51,608 nt of DNA from Planctomycetaceae bacterium (GTDB lineage Bacteria > Planctomycetota > Planctomycetia > Planctomycetales > Planctomycetaceae). This document shows positions 38,414-47,742 of the stretch, in pieces (the stretch's first letter is position 1; each line of letters starts with the position of its first letter). Location: positions 64,222 to 115,829 of the forward strand of contig JAJDEI010000109.1 of assembly GCA_029259845.1 (NCBI GenBank), in the 5' to 3' direction. Under the pieces are notes generated by a model. It did no database searches and had not been told where the DNA came from. It saw only the letters and a program-made list of their open reading frames with translations. The position numbers were made by a program, and so were the translations under genes.

Positions 38414-40069
38414 GTGGCCAATCCCATCATTCAACGCGAACTCCTGTCCGTCCTGCGCCGGCCGGGGACCGTCCTGGTTCAGTGCATCCTGGCGATCGGG
38501 TTTGTGCTTCTGATCGCCGTGCGGTGGCCGACGGAGCCGCGCGTGGCGCTTTCCGGAGCCCGGTCTCAGGAAGTGTTTTCGCTGTTCGCTTACGGGCTGT
38601 TGGCAGCGGTGCTGCTGTTGTTGCCGGTCTCGCCGGCGACGAGCATCGTTCGTGAGAAGAACCGCGGGACGTTGGCGATGTTGTTCAACTCGTCTCTCGG
38701 ACCGTGGCGCATTTTCTTCGGCAAACTGCTGGCCACGTTGGGACTGGCGGGGCAGATGCTCGTCTTAAGCCTGCCGGCTGCTGCTGCCTGTTACGCCCTG
38801 GGAGGCATCTCGGTTGGCAACATTCTCGCGACCTATGCGCTGCTGGGACTCACGGCTGTGCTGATCACGACGCTGGGTTTCCTGGTGAGCACGTACTCGG
38901 CATCCGCCGACTCGGCGGTCCGCTGGACGTACGGGCTGGTCCTGTTTGCGAGTGTGATTCTGCTGCTGCCCCATTTTCTGTTGGTCGGAGCCAGCGGCCT
39001 GACCGGCGACATCGTCCGTTGGATGCGGTCCCTGTCACCGATCGCAGCGATGATGTCGTTGCACGGAGCCGGAGATTTTGGCGCGCGCGGACTGCTGACG
39101 ACGGAAAACGTGTTCGCCCGGTTTACGGTGATGGCCACCATCGTCTCGGTCATCGCCGCCGTCTGGACTGTCAAACGTTTGAATTTGACGCTGTTCGATC
39201 AGGCTCGCGATTCGGGCACGATCGCCGACGACCAGGAACTGGGCACGCGGATCTTCCGGCGGGCCATGTTCCTCGTGGATCCCCGCCGCCGGTCCGCATC
39301 GATCGGCCCCTGGGCCAATCCGGTCATGGCGAAAGAGTTTCGTTGTCGGCGGTTCGGTCGTCTGCACTGGCTGATGCGGCTGGTGGCCGTCTGTGCGATC
39401 ATTTCGCTGGCACTGACCATTCTCACGACAACGCAAACGATCAGTTGGGACGTCGGCAGCATCGGCGGCATCATGGTCGTGCTGCAGGTGGCCCTGCTGG
39501 TGCTGATCACGCCGAGCCTCGCGGCCGGTCTCATTGCCACAGAGCGGGAAACAGGCGGATGGGTGCTGCTGCAATCGACACCCATGTCCGTGTGGCGGAT
39601 CGTGTGGGGCAAGTTGTTGTCGGTGATCGTGACCGTCGCGCTGGTGTTGCTCGCCACGCTGCCGGGCTACCTGGTGATGATCTATATCGATCCCAGCCAA
39701 CGGAACGAAGTTCAACGCGTGGGGGTCTGCCTGCTGCTGACGGCTGCGTTTGTCATGCTCATCAGCGCGGCTGTGGGCAGCCTGTTTTCCCGAACCGTCA
39801 CCGCCATTGCGGCGGCCTACACGGTCGTCCTTTCGATCTGCGCGGGTCCGCTGCTCATCTGGCTGGGGCGGGATGCTCCCTTTGGCCACGATACCGTGGA
39901 AGCGGCCCTGATGGCCAATCCGATTGCGACCGCCCTCTCGGTGATTCGCATCCCCGGCTTCCGCGACTACGAACTCATCCCCGGCAATTGGTGGGCGCTG
40001 GGAATCGCATCGGCCGGCAGTTTGCTTGTTCTCCTCTGGCAGACCCAACGGGTTTCGCGTCCTCAGTAG
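38414..40069 (+). CDS. ABC-2 type permease
   Basis: A 551-residue integral membrane protein made of two similar halves: each begins with a short cytosolic segment (NPIIQRELLSVLRRP; NPVMAKEFRCRRFGR) followed by about six membrane helices. Between them is a cytosolic linker with acidic and basic stretches (about 255-300). The internal repeat NP-x-x-x-KE/RE suggests a fused pair of ABC-2 half-permeases. SIVREKNRGTLAMLFNSSL and IATERETGGWVLLQSTPM mark the two coupling segments. Start GTG 38414. It pairs with the upstream ATPase. Confidence 0.9.
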   Translation: MANPIIQRELLSVLRRPGTVLVQCILAIGFVLLIAVRWPTEPRVALSGARSQEVFSLFAYGLLAAVLLLLPVSPATSIVREKNRGTLAMLFNSSLGPWRIFFGKLLATLGLAGQMLVLSLPAAAACYALGGISVGNILATYALLGLTAVLITTLGFLVSTYSASADSAVRWTYGLVLFASVILLLPHFLLVGASGLTGDIVRWMRSLSPIAAMMSLHGAGDFGARGLLTTENVFARFTVMATIVSVIAAVWTVKRLNLTLFDQARDSGTIADDQELGTRIFRRAMFLVDPRRRSASIGPWANPVMAKEFRCRRFGRLHWLMRLVAVCAIISLALTILTTTQTISWDVGSIGGIMVVLQVALLVLITPSLAAGLIATERETGGWVLLQSTPMSVWRIVWGKLLSVIVTVALVLLATLPGYLVMIYIDPSQRNEVQRVGVCLLLTAAFVMLISAAVGSLFSRTVTAIAAAYTVVLSICAGPLLIWLGRDAPFGHDTVEAALMANPIATALSVIRIPGFRDYELIPGNWWALGIASAGSLLVLLWQTQRVSRPQ

Positions 40070-40074
40070 CCAAC

Positions 40075-41853
40075 ATGATCAATACTCGCTTTCCCATCGG
40101 CCGGTCCATTGCGGTCTTGCTGTGCGCCGTCTTTCTTGCGAGACCGGCCGTCTCCGAGGACATTGAGACGGACTTTCTGATGATGTCCGATCCGGCATTT
40201 GATGTTCCGGTGGCGGAGACGGTGTTGCCCCCGGGGGCGATTCGCCTTTGGCGAGACATGCTTTCGCGTCCGGAGCCGGACTTGATCAAGGCGGCCGCCG
40301 AGTCGATCGCCATCGCCCACACAGAGGGATTTCCCGGCCTGAACGAGAGTTCCCCGGAGCTTACAAAGGCTCTGGAGAATGCCGGCCTGCATCCAGACGC
40401 AGCCTACGCCGTCTGTCGGGCGTTGATCGTGCTGGACGCGCGGGATTCTGCCGATGCGATGTTCTCGCTTTCGAAAACTCACGGGACCGCCTTCCGGCAA
40501 CTCGTCGAACCGACCCTCGCGGAATGGGACGATCGTCCCATTCGCGAGGAATGGCGGAACCGAATCGCCGATGCGGATGCTCCCCGACGCGAACTGCTCT
40601 TGGCTTGTGCGGGGGCGGGCCGCGTGAACGATGAGCCGGCCCTGCCGCTACTGTTGGAGATCGTCCGGTCGCCGGCCCGTCCCGCCGACGTGCGACTGGC
40701 CGCCGCGCGGGCTGCCGGAGAGATCGCCCAGACCGGACTCGAACCGGACGCCGCCCGGCTCGCCGACGAAGCGTCACGCGGCCTCATTGATGACTTGTGT
40801 GCCGTGTTTTTCATCCGCAACCATACGTCGGCCGAAGCCCAGGAGTTGTTTCTGCGGTTCGCCAGGCATGAGAACCCAACCGTTGCTGCGCCCGCATTGC
40901 GGGCCCTGTTGGAGATTGACGCGGCGCTCGTGTTGCCGCTCGCCGATGAGGCACTGACAAACAGCGACGCGAAAGTCCGGCAGTGCGGACTGGACGCCTA
41001 CACGGCATTGCCCACGGTCGGGCGAATTGCCCTCATTGCAGACATCATGGATGATCCGCACCCCGATGTCCGCCGCAGTGCCCGCCGTGCGCTGCGCCGT
41101 TTTAGTGAGACGGAGGCATTCGAACAGGCCGTCCGTAAAGGCGGAATGGAAATCTTGTCGCACGATGGTTGGCGCGGACAGGAACAGGCGGCTTTGTTGT
41201 TGGCCGCGCTGGATCACGATGCGGCTGCTTCCAGGCTCGTCGAACTGCTGGAATCAGAGCGAGCCGAAGTCATGGTCACCGCCGCCTGGGCACTCCGCGT
41301 GCTTGCGGACGAAACGGCCCGGGACGGACTTCTCGACCGGGCCCAACGGATGACCGAACACGTTCTGTCGACTCGCCACGACGACCGGCTCCCGGGGAGC
41401 GACCATCAACTCGGACACCTCTTCGAGGCCTTGGCGGTCTTGGGCGATGTCCGTGCGATTCCGGTCATGCAGCGTCATATTCGCAAAGACGTGAGGCGTC
41501 CCGCCTCACGGGCCGGGGCCATCTGGGGACTGGGACGTCTCCTCGAAGATCAGCCGGAGGAAGCCCTCGCGGCCAAACTGATGGGGCGGCTCACGGACGT
41601 CAATTCCATTCCTCCGGAACTGGACGTCGTCCGACGAATGTGTGCCGTCACAATTGGCCGCATGAACGCAGTCTCGCAACTCGAAGCACTTGAGGCCGCC
41701 CTTGGTAAGTACATCGTCGCCTCAGCGCCCGACCATGCAATGGTGTGGGCCATTCGCCGCATGAACGGCCAACTCCCCCCGGTGCTTCCGCCGCCCACCC
41801 TGGTTCGCCGGAATTGGCCCATCGAGCCGGCACCGCCGCGCGAGGATCGGTGA
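40075..41853 (+). CDS. Secreted HEAT-repeat protein of the ABC operon
   Basis: A 592-residue exported protein: signal peptide about 1-27 (RSIAVLLCAVFLARPAVS), then helical repeats of the HEAT/PBS-lyase type across about 150-560 (for example PADVRLAAARAAGEIA, AKVRQCGLDAYTAL, PDVRRSARRALRRFSE, AEVMVTAAWALRVLAD, RRPASRAGAIWGLGRL). Pro-rich tail. It begins 5 bases after the permease stop, so it is the fourth gene of the unit and probably a periplasmic partner or scaffold of the transporter. An open frame extending upstream to 38704 lies within the permease gene and is a shadow. Confidence 0.88.
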   Translation: MINTRFPIGRSIAVLLCAVFLARPAVSEDIETDFLMMSDPAFDVPVAETVLPPGAIRLWRDMLSRPEPDLIKAAAESIAIAHTEGFPGLNESSPELTKALENAGLHPDAAYAVCRALIVLDARDSADAMFSLSKTHGTAFRQLVEPTLAEWDDRPIREEWRNRIADADAPRRELLLACAGAGRVNDEPALPLLLEIVRSPARPADVRLAAARAAGEIAQTGLEPDAARLADEASRGLIDDLCAVFFIRNHTSAEAQELFLRFARHENPTVAAPALRALLEIDAALVLPLADEALTNSDAKVRQCGLDAYTALPTVGRIALIADIMDDPHPDVRRSARRALRRFSETEAFEQAVRKGGMEILSHDGWRGQEQAALLLAALDHDAAASRLVELLESERAEVMVTAAWALRVLADETARDGLLDRAQRMTEHVLSTRHDDRLPGSDHQLGHLFEALAVLGDVRAIPVMQRHIRKDVRRPASRAGAIWGLGRLLEDQPEEALAAKLMGRLTDVNSIPPELDVVRRMCAVTIGRMNAVSQLEALEAALGKYIVASAPDHAMVWAIRRMNGQLPPVLPPPTLVRRNWPIEPAPPREDR

Positions 41854-41899
41854 CGAACCGTCGGCAGGGCGTGAGCTTCGCACAGACACGCTTTACGCA

Positions 41900-41994
41900 G
41901 ACACCCGGTGTCTCATTCCATCATTCCCGCCTGAATGAGACTCGATGCCGCAACGGCAGACGGCGTTGATTCCCGTGCTGAGACACCGGGTGTC
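41900..41994. repeat. Palindromic repeat, ACACCCGGTGTC family, copy 2
   Basis: 95 bp with 16-bp inverted arms GACACCCGGTGTCTCA (41900-41915) and TGAGACACCGGGTGTC (41979-41994). The partner copy is the one overlapping the end of atpB. It lies 46 bp beyond the stop of the HEAT-repeat gene, so both copies sit near a gene 3' end. Confidence 0.85.
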
Positions 41995-42013
41995 TTCGAC
42001 CGTCGTCATCGGC

Positions 42014-42151
42014 GGGTGGCCCAGCCGGCACGGCTGTGTCGCGAAGCGACAAGATGACTCACACTGAGTATCCGGACGTTCAAGCACGGGTCGTCAGCCG
42101 AGTGTGAGACATCCTGTGCCTGCGGCACCCGGCCGTGCCGACCGGACCACC
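42014..42151. repeat. GGGTGGCCC nested palindrome, copy 2
   Basis: About 138 bp, sharing GTCGCGAAGCGACA, the CTCACACT...GAGTGTGA arms, TCCGGACGTTC and CATC(C/T)TG(T/C)GCCTG with copy 1 at 12860-12988. The right outer arm is degraded (GGACCACC). It ends 14 bp before the stop of the PQQ-propeller gene. Confidence 0.8.
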
Positions 42152-42165
42152 TTCCCTTCGCTGGG

Positions 42166-45100
42166 CTATTCCGCAATCAACGCGACCCCGCAGAGCTTGG
42201 GCCCTCCGTCCGAGCCGCCGGCTGCCGGCGTTAAGGTGACGTGCAGCGTATCGCCGACAACGACACCGGGAATATCTTTGACGATCACTCCGCCGTCTGC
42301 GTCATCGGAATCATTAATGTCGACGGAAACCTCACCCTGCAGCGTGACGGCCAAGTGGCCCCCGCCCGATGTGCCCTCCGCCGGTTTCGCGAACACCAAT
42401 CGCACCCGGTAGGTGCCAGGCGTTGCCAGGCCCGTCACGTTCCACTTCAGCGAACGGAGGTCTTTCGCACCGGAGGCAGCGATCCACGTCGCGGACTCGG
42501 CAGCGATGAGGGAGGAGTGACGCAGGAACCAGTCCGGCTCAGCAGGCTCGGTGCTCACGGTTAACTCAGGCGATGGGCCGCCGATGACGGGATAATCCAG
42601 CCACAGAATCCCGTCGGCATCGCGGCGGTCCCCCGGGGCACCGAGATTCAGCCCGACCGACTTCAACGGCAATCGCATTGATTCGGCCGGATTGAACGTC
42701 CACGAGTCGGCTTCCTCCATGTGGACGAACGCCAGCGACGTCTGCAACTGATAGGCACAGAGGCAGGTTCGTGTGTAATCGGGTGCGTTGAGCACGCCGT
42801 CGGCCGGGACAAGATTGCTCGTGCAACTGGACTTGAAGCCGCCGAAGTTGCCCGTACCGCTGTCGTTCTCCAGATCGTAGAAGCCGGCCGCGCCGGAGCG
42901 GAACGTGAGCAGTGACTGGCATCCAATGGCCGTGTTGCAGCCGTACATCCGTTTGTAATCCCAACCGGTCGTTTCGCCGGTCAGCAGGTCAAGCTCAAAC
43001 CCGCCGTTGCCATTGGTGATGAGCCGGTCTTTCCAAAGCAGACACGGGCCCCCGTACTGCAATTCAGGCCGCTGCCAGAGCACCTCGCCGTCGTGGCCGC
43101 GATAAGCAATCAACCCCTGGGTCACCTCGTCTTTCGCCCGATCCCGAAACGCACTGCCTCCCTGCACGAGCACGTCGTGTTCGGCGGAGTAGTTCAGGAA
43201 CGTTCCGAACACATTCTCCTCCGTCGACCATTTCACGTTCCCGCTTCGCAGGTCGAGCGCCAGCAGCTTCGGTTCGGACGAGATCGTCACGCCGCGCCGC
43301 CGTAGCAAGGCGAGCGCCTGCGGGCTCATGCCGTCGATGGCAAATACCGTGTCGCCGGAGAGGCAGACCGCGTTATGCCGAAAGCCGAACTCGGCCGGAC
43401 GGTTCCATAACACGCTCCCCGTGTGGCGGTCGAACACGACCAATTCACGACTGGAGGACGAGTAGCGAGTCGGTTCGATCTGTTCGGCAATTCCCGCAAC
43501 CTTGCTCCCATCCTGCGGCAGTGTGGCAATGAGGTACGGATCGAGGCTGAAATCGCTGCTTGTCACACCGGCATTGTGCCCTTCGATGGCCAGCACGTTG
43601 TTGCCGCGTTTCAACAGTTTGCGAAAATCCTTAATCTCGAGCGGCTCGTATCCCTCGGCTTCGTGAGAGCCGATCTGCGCCGCCGCCGCCCCGTTGCCTT
43701 CGCCGACATTTCTCCGCAGCACCTCTTTCCCGTTGAGATAGGCGATGAACGCATCATCGAAATTAATCATCAAGGTGAGCTTGTCGGCATCCGCCGCCGC
43801 GCGGCCGTCGAATGTCGCCCGGATGTAGGCCCGCTGGTACTTGCCGCGCATGTCGTCGAGGACGGTTCGGTCATCGCCGTCAGCGAACCCGAAGCCCGCT
43901 TCTCCGGCGGCCCATTGGCTGTCGTCGAAGTCGGAACTCGTCCAGTCGGCGGCCGGGTCTTCCCCTTTCAACAGACGCCATTCGGCATGCGGTTTGACGA
44001 GGGCCTTCGATCCGGGCGGCACGTTCGCTTCCTTGGAGCTTTCCATGCCCCTGATTTTCGAGGGGGCCGCCGTCGCCACGAGCACATCCCCGGAAACGGC
44101 CAGTCCACCCCAATTCGGCCGAGTCTCGCCGGCTCGTCCATCACCCGGGAAGGCGAACTGCCGCGTCGTCTTCCCCGTGCGTGCTTCAAGTTCCAGCAGG
44201 TCGGTTCCATAGATCACGTACACATGGTCCGCCAGGGAGACGTAGTTGCTCCCGATTTCCCCAGCACCCGGATGATGGGACGTGATGTTGTAATACGCCC
44301 CAAGGCCCGGCAGGTCGCGCTCCCACCAGACGCGCCCCGTATAGACATCCACGCACCGCAGCATGTCCGGACCTTCGATGAACAGCCGTCCGCCGGCAAT
44401 CTCCGGAGACGGACCGTGCCCATGCCGCGGCAGCACCTTGTCGTTCGACGGTCCGCCAAACCACAGTACGCCCAGCGGTGCCTTCACCCGCTCTTCACGG
44501 GAAACGACGCTATTAGACGCATCGCCGTAATGGTGCGTCCAATCGGCCGAGCCGGGCAACGCTCCGACCCGCCGCAGCACGGTCCACTCGCCGACACGCT
44601 GTAATTCTGCATTTTCGAGACCGGCCTGATTGACAGCGGAGGCAATTGCCTCGTGCTGACCTTTGGTGCTCCGCAGGCACGCCGCGCCGCCGTAGGGCCG
44701 CAGCGTGGTGAAGACCGCCTTCAATTCGGAAGCGGAGAGGGGACCCTCGCTTTCTCGCAGAACGAGGTCGGCCACATACGGAGGAAAGTGGAAACTCACC
44801 GCGTCGCCATTGTGGGCGGAGATTCGCGGTCCGTAAACGCCCACTGCGTCCGCCGACTGCCGCAGCGCATCGAGACGGTCGCCTTGGGTGTCGACGGCGA
44901 CGACGCGAAAGTCCGATTGTCGCACCAGTTCCATCAGCAGCTCCGGGTCACTGGCATCCAGCGAAACCGCATAGCCGCCCGACAGGGGTGCGAGGGTGAG
45001 CAGTTCCTGCACCTGATCGATGCGTGCGCCGTCTGCCGAAGCCGTCAGCGCAGCAGGTTGCAGCGGATGCAGGACAGGACTGGCCGGCTCCGCGCCAAAA

Positions 45101-46377
45101 CAATGAATGCGTGCGTCGTCCGTGACCACAAACAGCCTGTCATTCGCCGCGAGCATGGCGGCGACGTTTCCGGAAACCGTGGCCGACCACACCGGCTCGA
45201 CGGTCCCGTCCTTGTTAAGTGCGCGGGGCAAGTCGTACGCCACCACCTGTCCTTTGTTCGCGGCGTAAAGCAACGGACCCGCGCTGAGGAACACTTTGCC
45301 CGGTACGGAGGGCGTGACCCTTTTCGTGCTTTTCGGAGTGAAGACGGCACGCACGCTCTTGTTGCCGCGGCGATCCTTAACTTCGACGTCCTGGTACTGC
45401 CCGGCGACCGATGTCACAACGATCGCATCGCCTCCCGCTTCGGTGCCGATGATCTGACCGTCGGCGACAAGCGATCCGAAGATGCGTCCCATTTCGGCAC
45501 CATCGTCGGTCCGCATGATTTGGTTGCCGACAATATGCGATGGCCCCGCAACGAACACTTGATGTCCGCCGCTGCCTTTGCCTCCGAAAGTGAAGTGCTT
45601 GAGCGTTCCCGTCAGCCGGTCAAAAACACCCGGCAACGTACGACCGCCGGGGACAATCAGATTGTCCCCGCTCACGGCGAGCGCGCCCTGCGGGGAAATC
45701 GAGCCAAAGGAATCGGCTCCGTGGGGATGCGTCACAAACAGACTGCTTGTGTTGCCGTTGATCCAGATCCGTTCGCCGGACGTCGCATCGACTGCATGCA
45801 CGAACACGCCCATCGAGGGCCAGAGTCCCGACGCAAAGTACGCCACGCCGTCGTCCACCACGACCCCGCCGCGGGCCGGCCATGTCGAGATCAGCCGTCC
45901 GTTGCCAATGATGGGCCGACGTTGCGGGGCCCCGTTATACTTCCAGACCAACTCGCCCGACGTGGCATTCAGGCAATACAAGCGGCCGTCGTCACTGACG
46001 GCGTAGGCCCGGTCGTTCCAGACGACCGGGGCGAAGCGAACCGGCCCGTCGGTGTAGAAACGCCAGAGTTCGTCGCCGCTTTGTGTGGCGTAGGCGGTCA
46101 CCGTGTCGTTCGCCGTTGACCCCACGAACATCCGTCCGTCCGCCACGACCGGCTGATAGGCCGCATCAAACTGCAGCTTGAACTGCGACGCGGGCCATGC
46201 CGGCTGCGGCGCAGGAAGCTCGCGGGTCCACTGGAGATGCAGGTCCGTCGCGAGTTTGTCGGGAGTCGATCCCGAACGGGCCGCATCGTGCCGCCACATC
46301 GGCCAGTCGCCCGCCGTCGCCAAGGACGTAACGCACAGAAAACTCAGAGAGAGGACGATCCCGAGTCGCAGTCGCAT
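42166..46377 (-). CDS. Giant secreted PQQ-type beta-propeller protein
   Basis: A 1403-residue exported protein with signal peptide 1-22 (LGIVLSLSFLCVTSLATA). Order seen: a propeller of PQQ-like repeats (about 30-450; ATSGELVWKY, TQSGDELWRF), a Rossmann-like stretch (about 475-580; FRVVAVDTQGDRLDALRQ), more repeats (about 630-790), a jelly-roll galactose-binding-like module (about 815-940; AYIRATFDG, FIAYLNGKEVLRRN), further repeats (about 970-1250; HTGSVLWNRPAEFG), and a malectin-like C-terminus (GTYRVRLVFAKP). Probably envelope or carbohydrate-linked, but the exact role is unknown. The ATG at 46377 starts the signal peptide. It is divergent from the isomerase gene across a 209-bp gap. Confidence 0.88.
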   Translation of the reverse strand: MRLRLGIVLSLSFLCVTSLATAGDWPMWRHDAARSGSTPDKLATDLHLQWTRELPAPQPAWPASQFKLQFDAAYQPVVADGRMFVGSTANDTVTAYATQSGDELWRFYTDGPVRFAPVVWNDRAYAVSDDGRLYCLNATSGELVWKYNGAPQRRPIIGNGRLISTWPARGGVVVDDGVAYFASGLWPSMGVFVHAVDATSGERIWINGNTSSLFVTHPHGADSFGSISPQGALAVSGDNLIVPGGRTLPGVFDRLTGTLKHFTFGGKGSGGHQVFVAGPSHIVGNQIMRTDDGAEMGRIFGSLVADGQIIGTEAGGDAIVVTSVAGQYQDVEVKDRRGNKSVRAVFTPKSTKRVTPSVPGKVFLSAGPLLYAANKGQVVAYDLPRALNKDGTVEPVWSATVSGNVAAMLAANDRLFVVTDDARIHCFGAEPASPVLHPLQPAALTASADGARIDQVQELLTLAPLSGGYAVSLDASDPELLMELVRQSDFRVVAVDTQGDRLDALRQSADAVGVYGPRISAHNGDAVSFHFPPYVADLVLRESEGPLSASELKAVFTTLRPYGGAACLRSTKGQHEAIASAVNQAGLENAELQRVGEWTVLRRVGALPGSADWTHHYGDASNSVVSREERVKAPLGVLWFGGPSNDKVLPRHGHGPSPEIAGGRLFIEGPDMLRCVDVYTGRVWWERDLPGLGAYYNITSHHPGAGEIGSNYVSLADHVYVIYGTDLLELEARTGKTTRQFAFPGDGRAGETRPNWGGLAVSGDVLVATAAPSKIRGMESSKEANVPPGSKALVKPHAEWRLLKGEDPAADWTSSDFDDSQWAAGEAGFGFADGDDRTVLDDMRGKYQRAYIRATFDGRAAADADKLTLMINFDDAFIAYLNGKEVLRRNVGEGNGAAAAQIGSHEAEGYEPLEIKDFRKLLKRGNNVLAIEGHNAGVTSSDFSLDPYLIATLPQDGSKVAGIAEQIEPTRYSSSSRELVVFDRHTGSVLWNRPAEFGFRHNAVCLSGDTVFAIDGMSPQALALLRRRGVTISSEPKLLALDLRSGNVKWSTEENVFGTFLNYSAEHDVLVQGGSAFRDRAKDEVTQGLIAYRGHDGEVLWQRPELQYGGPCLLWKDRLITNGNGGFELDLLTGETTGWDYKRMYGCNTAIGCQSLLTFRSGAAGFYDLENDSGTGNFGGFKSSCTSNLVPADGVLNAPDYTRTCLCAYQLQTSLAFVHMEEADSWTFNPAESMRLPLKSVGLNLGAPGDRRDADGILWLDYPVIGGPSPELTVSTEPAEPDWFLRHSSLIAAESATWIAASGAKDLRSLKWNVTGLATPGTYRVRLVFAKPAEGTSGGGHLAVTLQGEVSVDINDSDDADGGVIVKDIPGVVVGDTLHVTLTPAAGGSDGGPKLCGVALIAE

Positions 46378-46586
46378 GATGCACCGTTGATGGGGAGAGG
46401 AATCAGCGTGTTGGTCGTGAGCCGTGCGTAGAGGTGACGCCGCACGGGCCACTCATTCGATTATGCCGGAGCAAGCAGGAAACACAATGGCAGCGGATGT
46501 GGCGTCGCGTCATCGAAGCCGGGTATGATGGCGTGCAGACCGCAACGACCCCGCCGAAACCCATTCCCGGTCCGCTCATTCGTCGG

Positions 46587-47564
46587 ATGTTCATGAACGC
46601 TCCTAGCGACCCCGCCATCGCCCGCCGCCGCTTTCTCGCCGATTTCCGTGATGGCGCCTTCATCGGCGCGGCTCTGTTGGCGGCGTCCCCAGCCTCGTCA
46701 GCCGAGCCGGCGAACACAGGCGACTCCCATCCGACGATCTGCGCGTTTACCGAGAGCTTTCAGGACTTGCCGATCCCCGAGGTGTGTCGCCTGTTCCGGG
46801 AGATCGGTCTCGACGGACTCGACCTCACCGTGCGTCCCGGTGGGCATATCGCTCCCGAAGAGGCACCCCGACGGTTGCCCGAAGCAGCGCAGGCGGCGCG
46901 CGACCACGGCGTCACCATTCCCATGCTCACGACCGGCATCACCGACGCGGACGCGGTTTCCGAGCGACTGATCGCCGCCGCGGCCGAACAGGACATCCGG
47001 CGGATCAAACTCGGCTACTACCATTACGGCCAGTTCGGGACGCTCCGCCAACAGCTCGACGACGTCCGCCGGCGGCTTGAAGTTGTCGCCGCAATGGCGA
47101 AGAAGCACGGCGTGCTGTCGTGCGTGCACATTCACTCCGGCAACACGCTCCCCTCGCACGGCACGATGCTCTACGAACTGATCCGCGACATGTCCCCGGA
47201 CGAAATCGGTGCATACGTCGATCCGATGCACATGACGATCGAAGGCGGGCTGGGCGGCTGGCGGCAGGGACTGGACCTGCTCGCCCCTTGGATCCGGCTC
47301 GTGTCGATGAAGAACTTCCAGTGGCGCGAGGTCGATCCCGACAAGACCGGCCAGCGCCGCTGGCGTCCGGTCAAGGTCCCCCTCGCCGAAGGCATGGCCC
47401 CGCTGGGCGATTTCATCGCCGCCCTCCGGACGCTCGACCGCGGCGAAATCTACACGCTCCACAGCGAATACAAAGACGGCCGCAGCTTCCGATTACTCAA
47501 CACCGAGGAGTGCCTCGAACAGACCAAACAAGACCTCGCCCACCTGAAGAAACTGCTCGGATGA
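46587..47564 (+). CDS. Tat-exported sugar phosphate isomerase/epimerase-like protein
   Basis: A 325-residue TIM-barrel protein of the xylose isomerase-like/AP endonuclease 2 superfamily. An N-terminal twin-arginine signal (ARRRFLADF then AFIGAALLAASPASSA) precedes the barrel (about 45-325). LGYYHYG, SCVHIHSGN, YVDPMHM and LVSMKNFQW carry residues expected for metal and substrate, and E-I-Y-T-L-H-S-E-Y closes the barrel. The true sugar substrate is unknown. Start ATG 46587 or 46593; the in-frame extension back to 46434 overlaps the divergent gene and is rejected. The 3' flank is a repeat element (47595). Confidence 0.82.
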   Translation: MFMNAPSDPAIARRRFLADFRDGAFIGAALLAASPASSAEPANTGDSHPTICAFTESFQDLPIPEVCRLFREIGLDGLDLTVRPGGHIAPEEAPRRLPEAAQAARDHGVTIPMLTTGITDADAVSERLIAAAAEQDIRRIKLGYYHYGQFGTLRQQLDDVRRRLEVVAAMAKKHGVLSCVHIHSGNTLPSHGTMLYELIRDMSPDEIGAYVDPMHMTIEGGLGGWRQGLDLLAPWIRLVSMKNFQWREVDPDKTGQRRWRPVKVPLAEGMAPLGDFIAALRTLDRGEIYTLHSEYKDGRSFRLLNTEECLEQTKQDLAHLKKLLG

Positions 47565-47594
47565 CGGCACGTTGCCGGTATCAGACCGAGTCTC

Positions 47595-47711
47595 GTAGGG
47601 TGCGTGGCCGTCGATCAAGTTGGTGCGTTCGGTGGGTGTGGAGCGTTGAACGACGATCCCCGCGAATCGCGCGATCCGAACGCACCGTCATTCGACGCCC
47701 ACGCACCCTAC
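47595..47711. repeat. GTAGGGTGCGTGG element, copy A (117 bp)
   Basis: Outer arms GTAGGGTGCGTGG and CCACGCACCCTAC; inner arms GGTGCGTTCGG and CCGAACGCACC. Its reverse complement matches the 117-bp copy B at 49374-49490 at 99 of 117 positions by hand alignment without gaps. The two copies face each other around the first toxin/immunity pair. Confidence 0.9.
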
Positions 47712-47742
47712 ATGGCTGATCTATGGTGAAAAGGGGCAAAAG

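Noticed and set aside
38704..40074. Open frame of 457 codons joined to the HEAT-repeat gene
   Set aside because: It lies in another frame of the permease gene, lacks a signal peptide or coherent domains, and the HEAT protein has its own ATG and signal peptide at 40075.
44653..46119. 488-codon ORF opposite the PQQ-propeller gene
   Set aside because: Arg-rich, low-complexity shadow on the antisense strand of a clearly coding gene.
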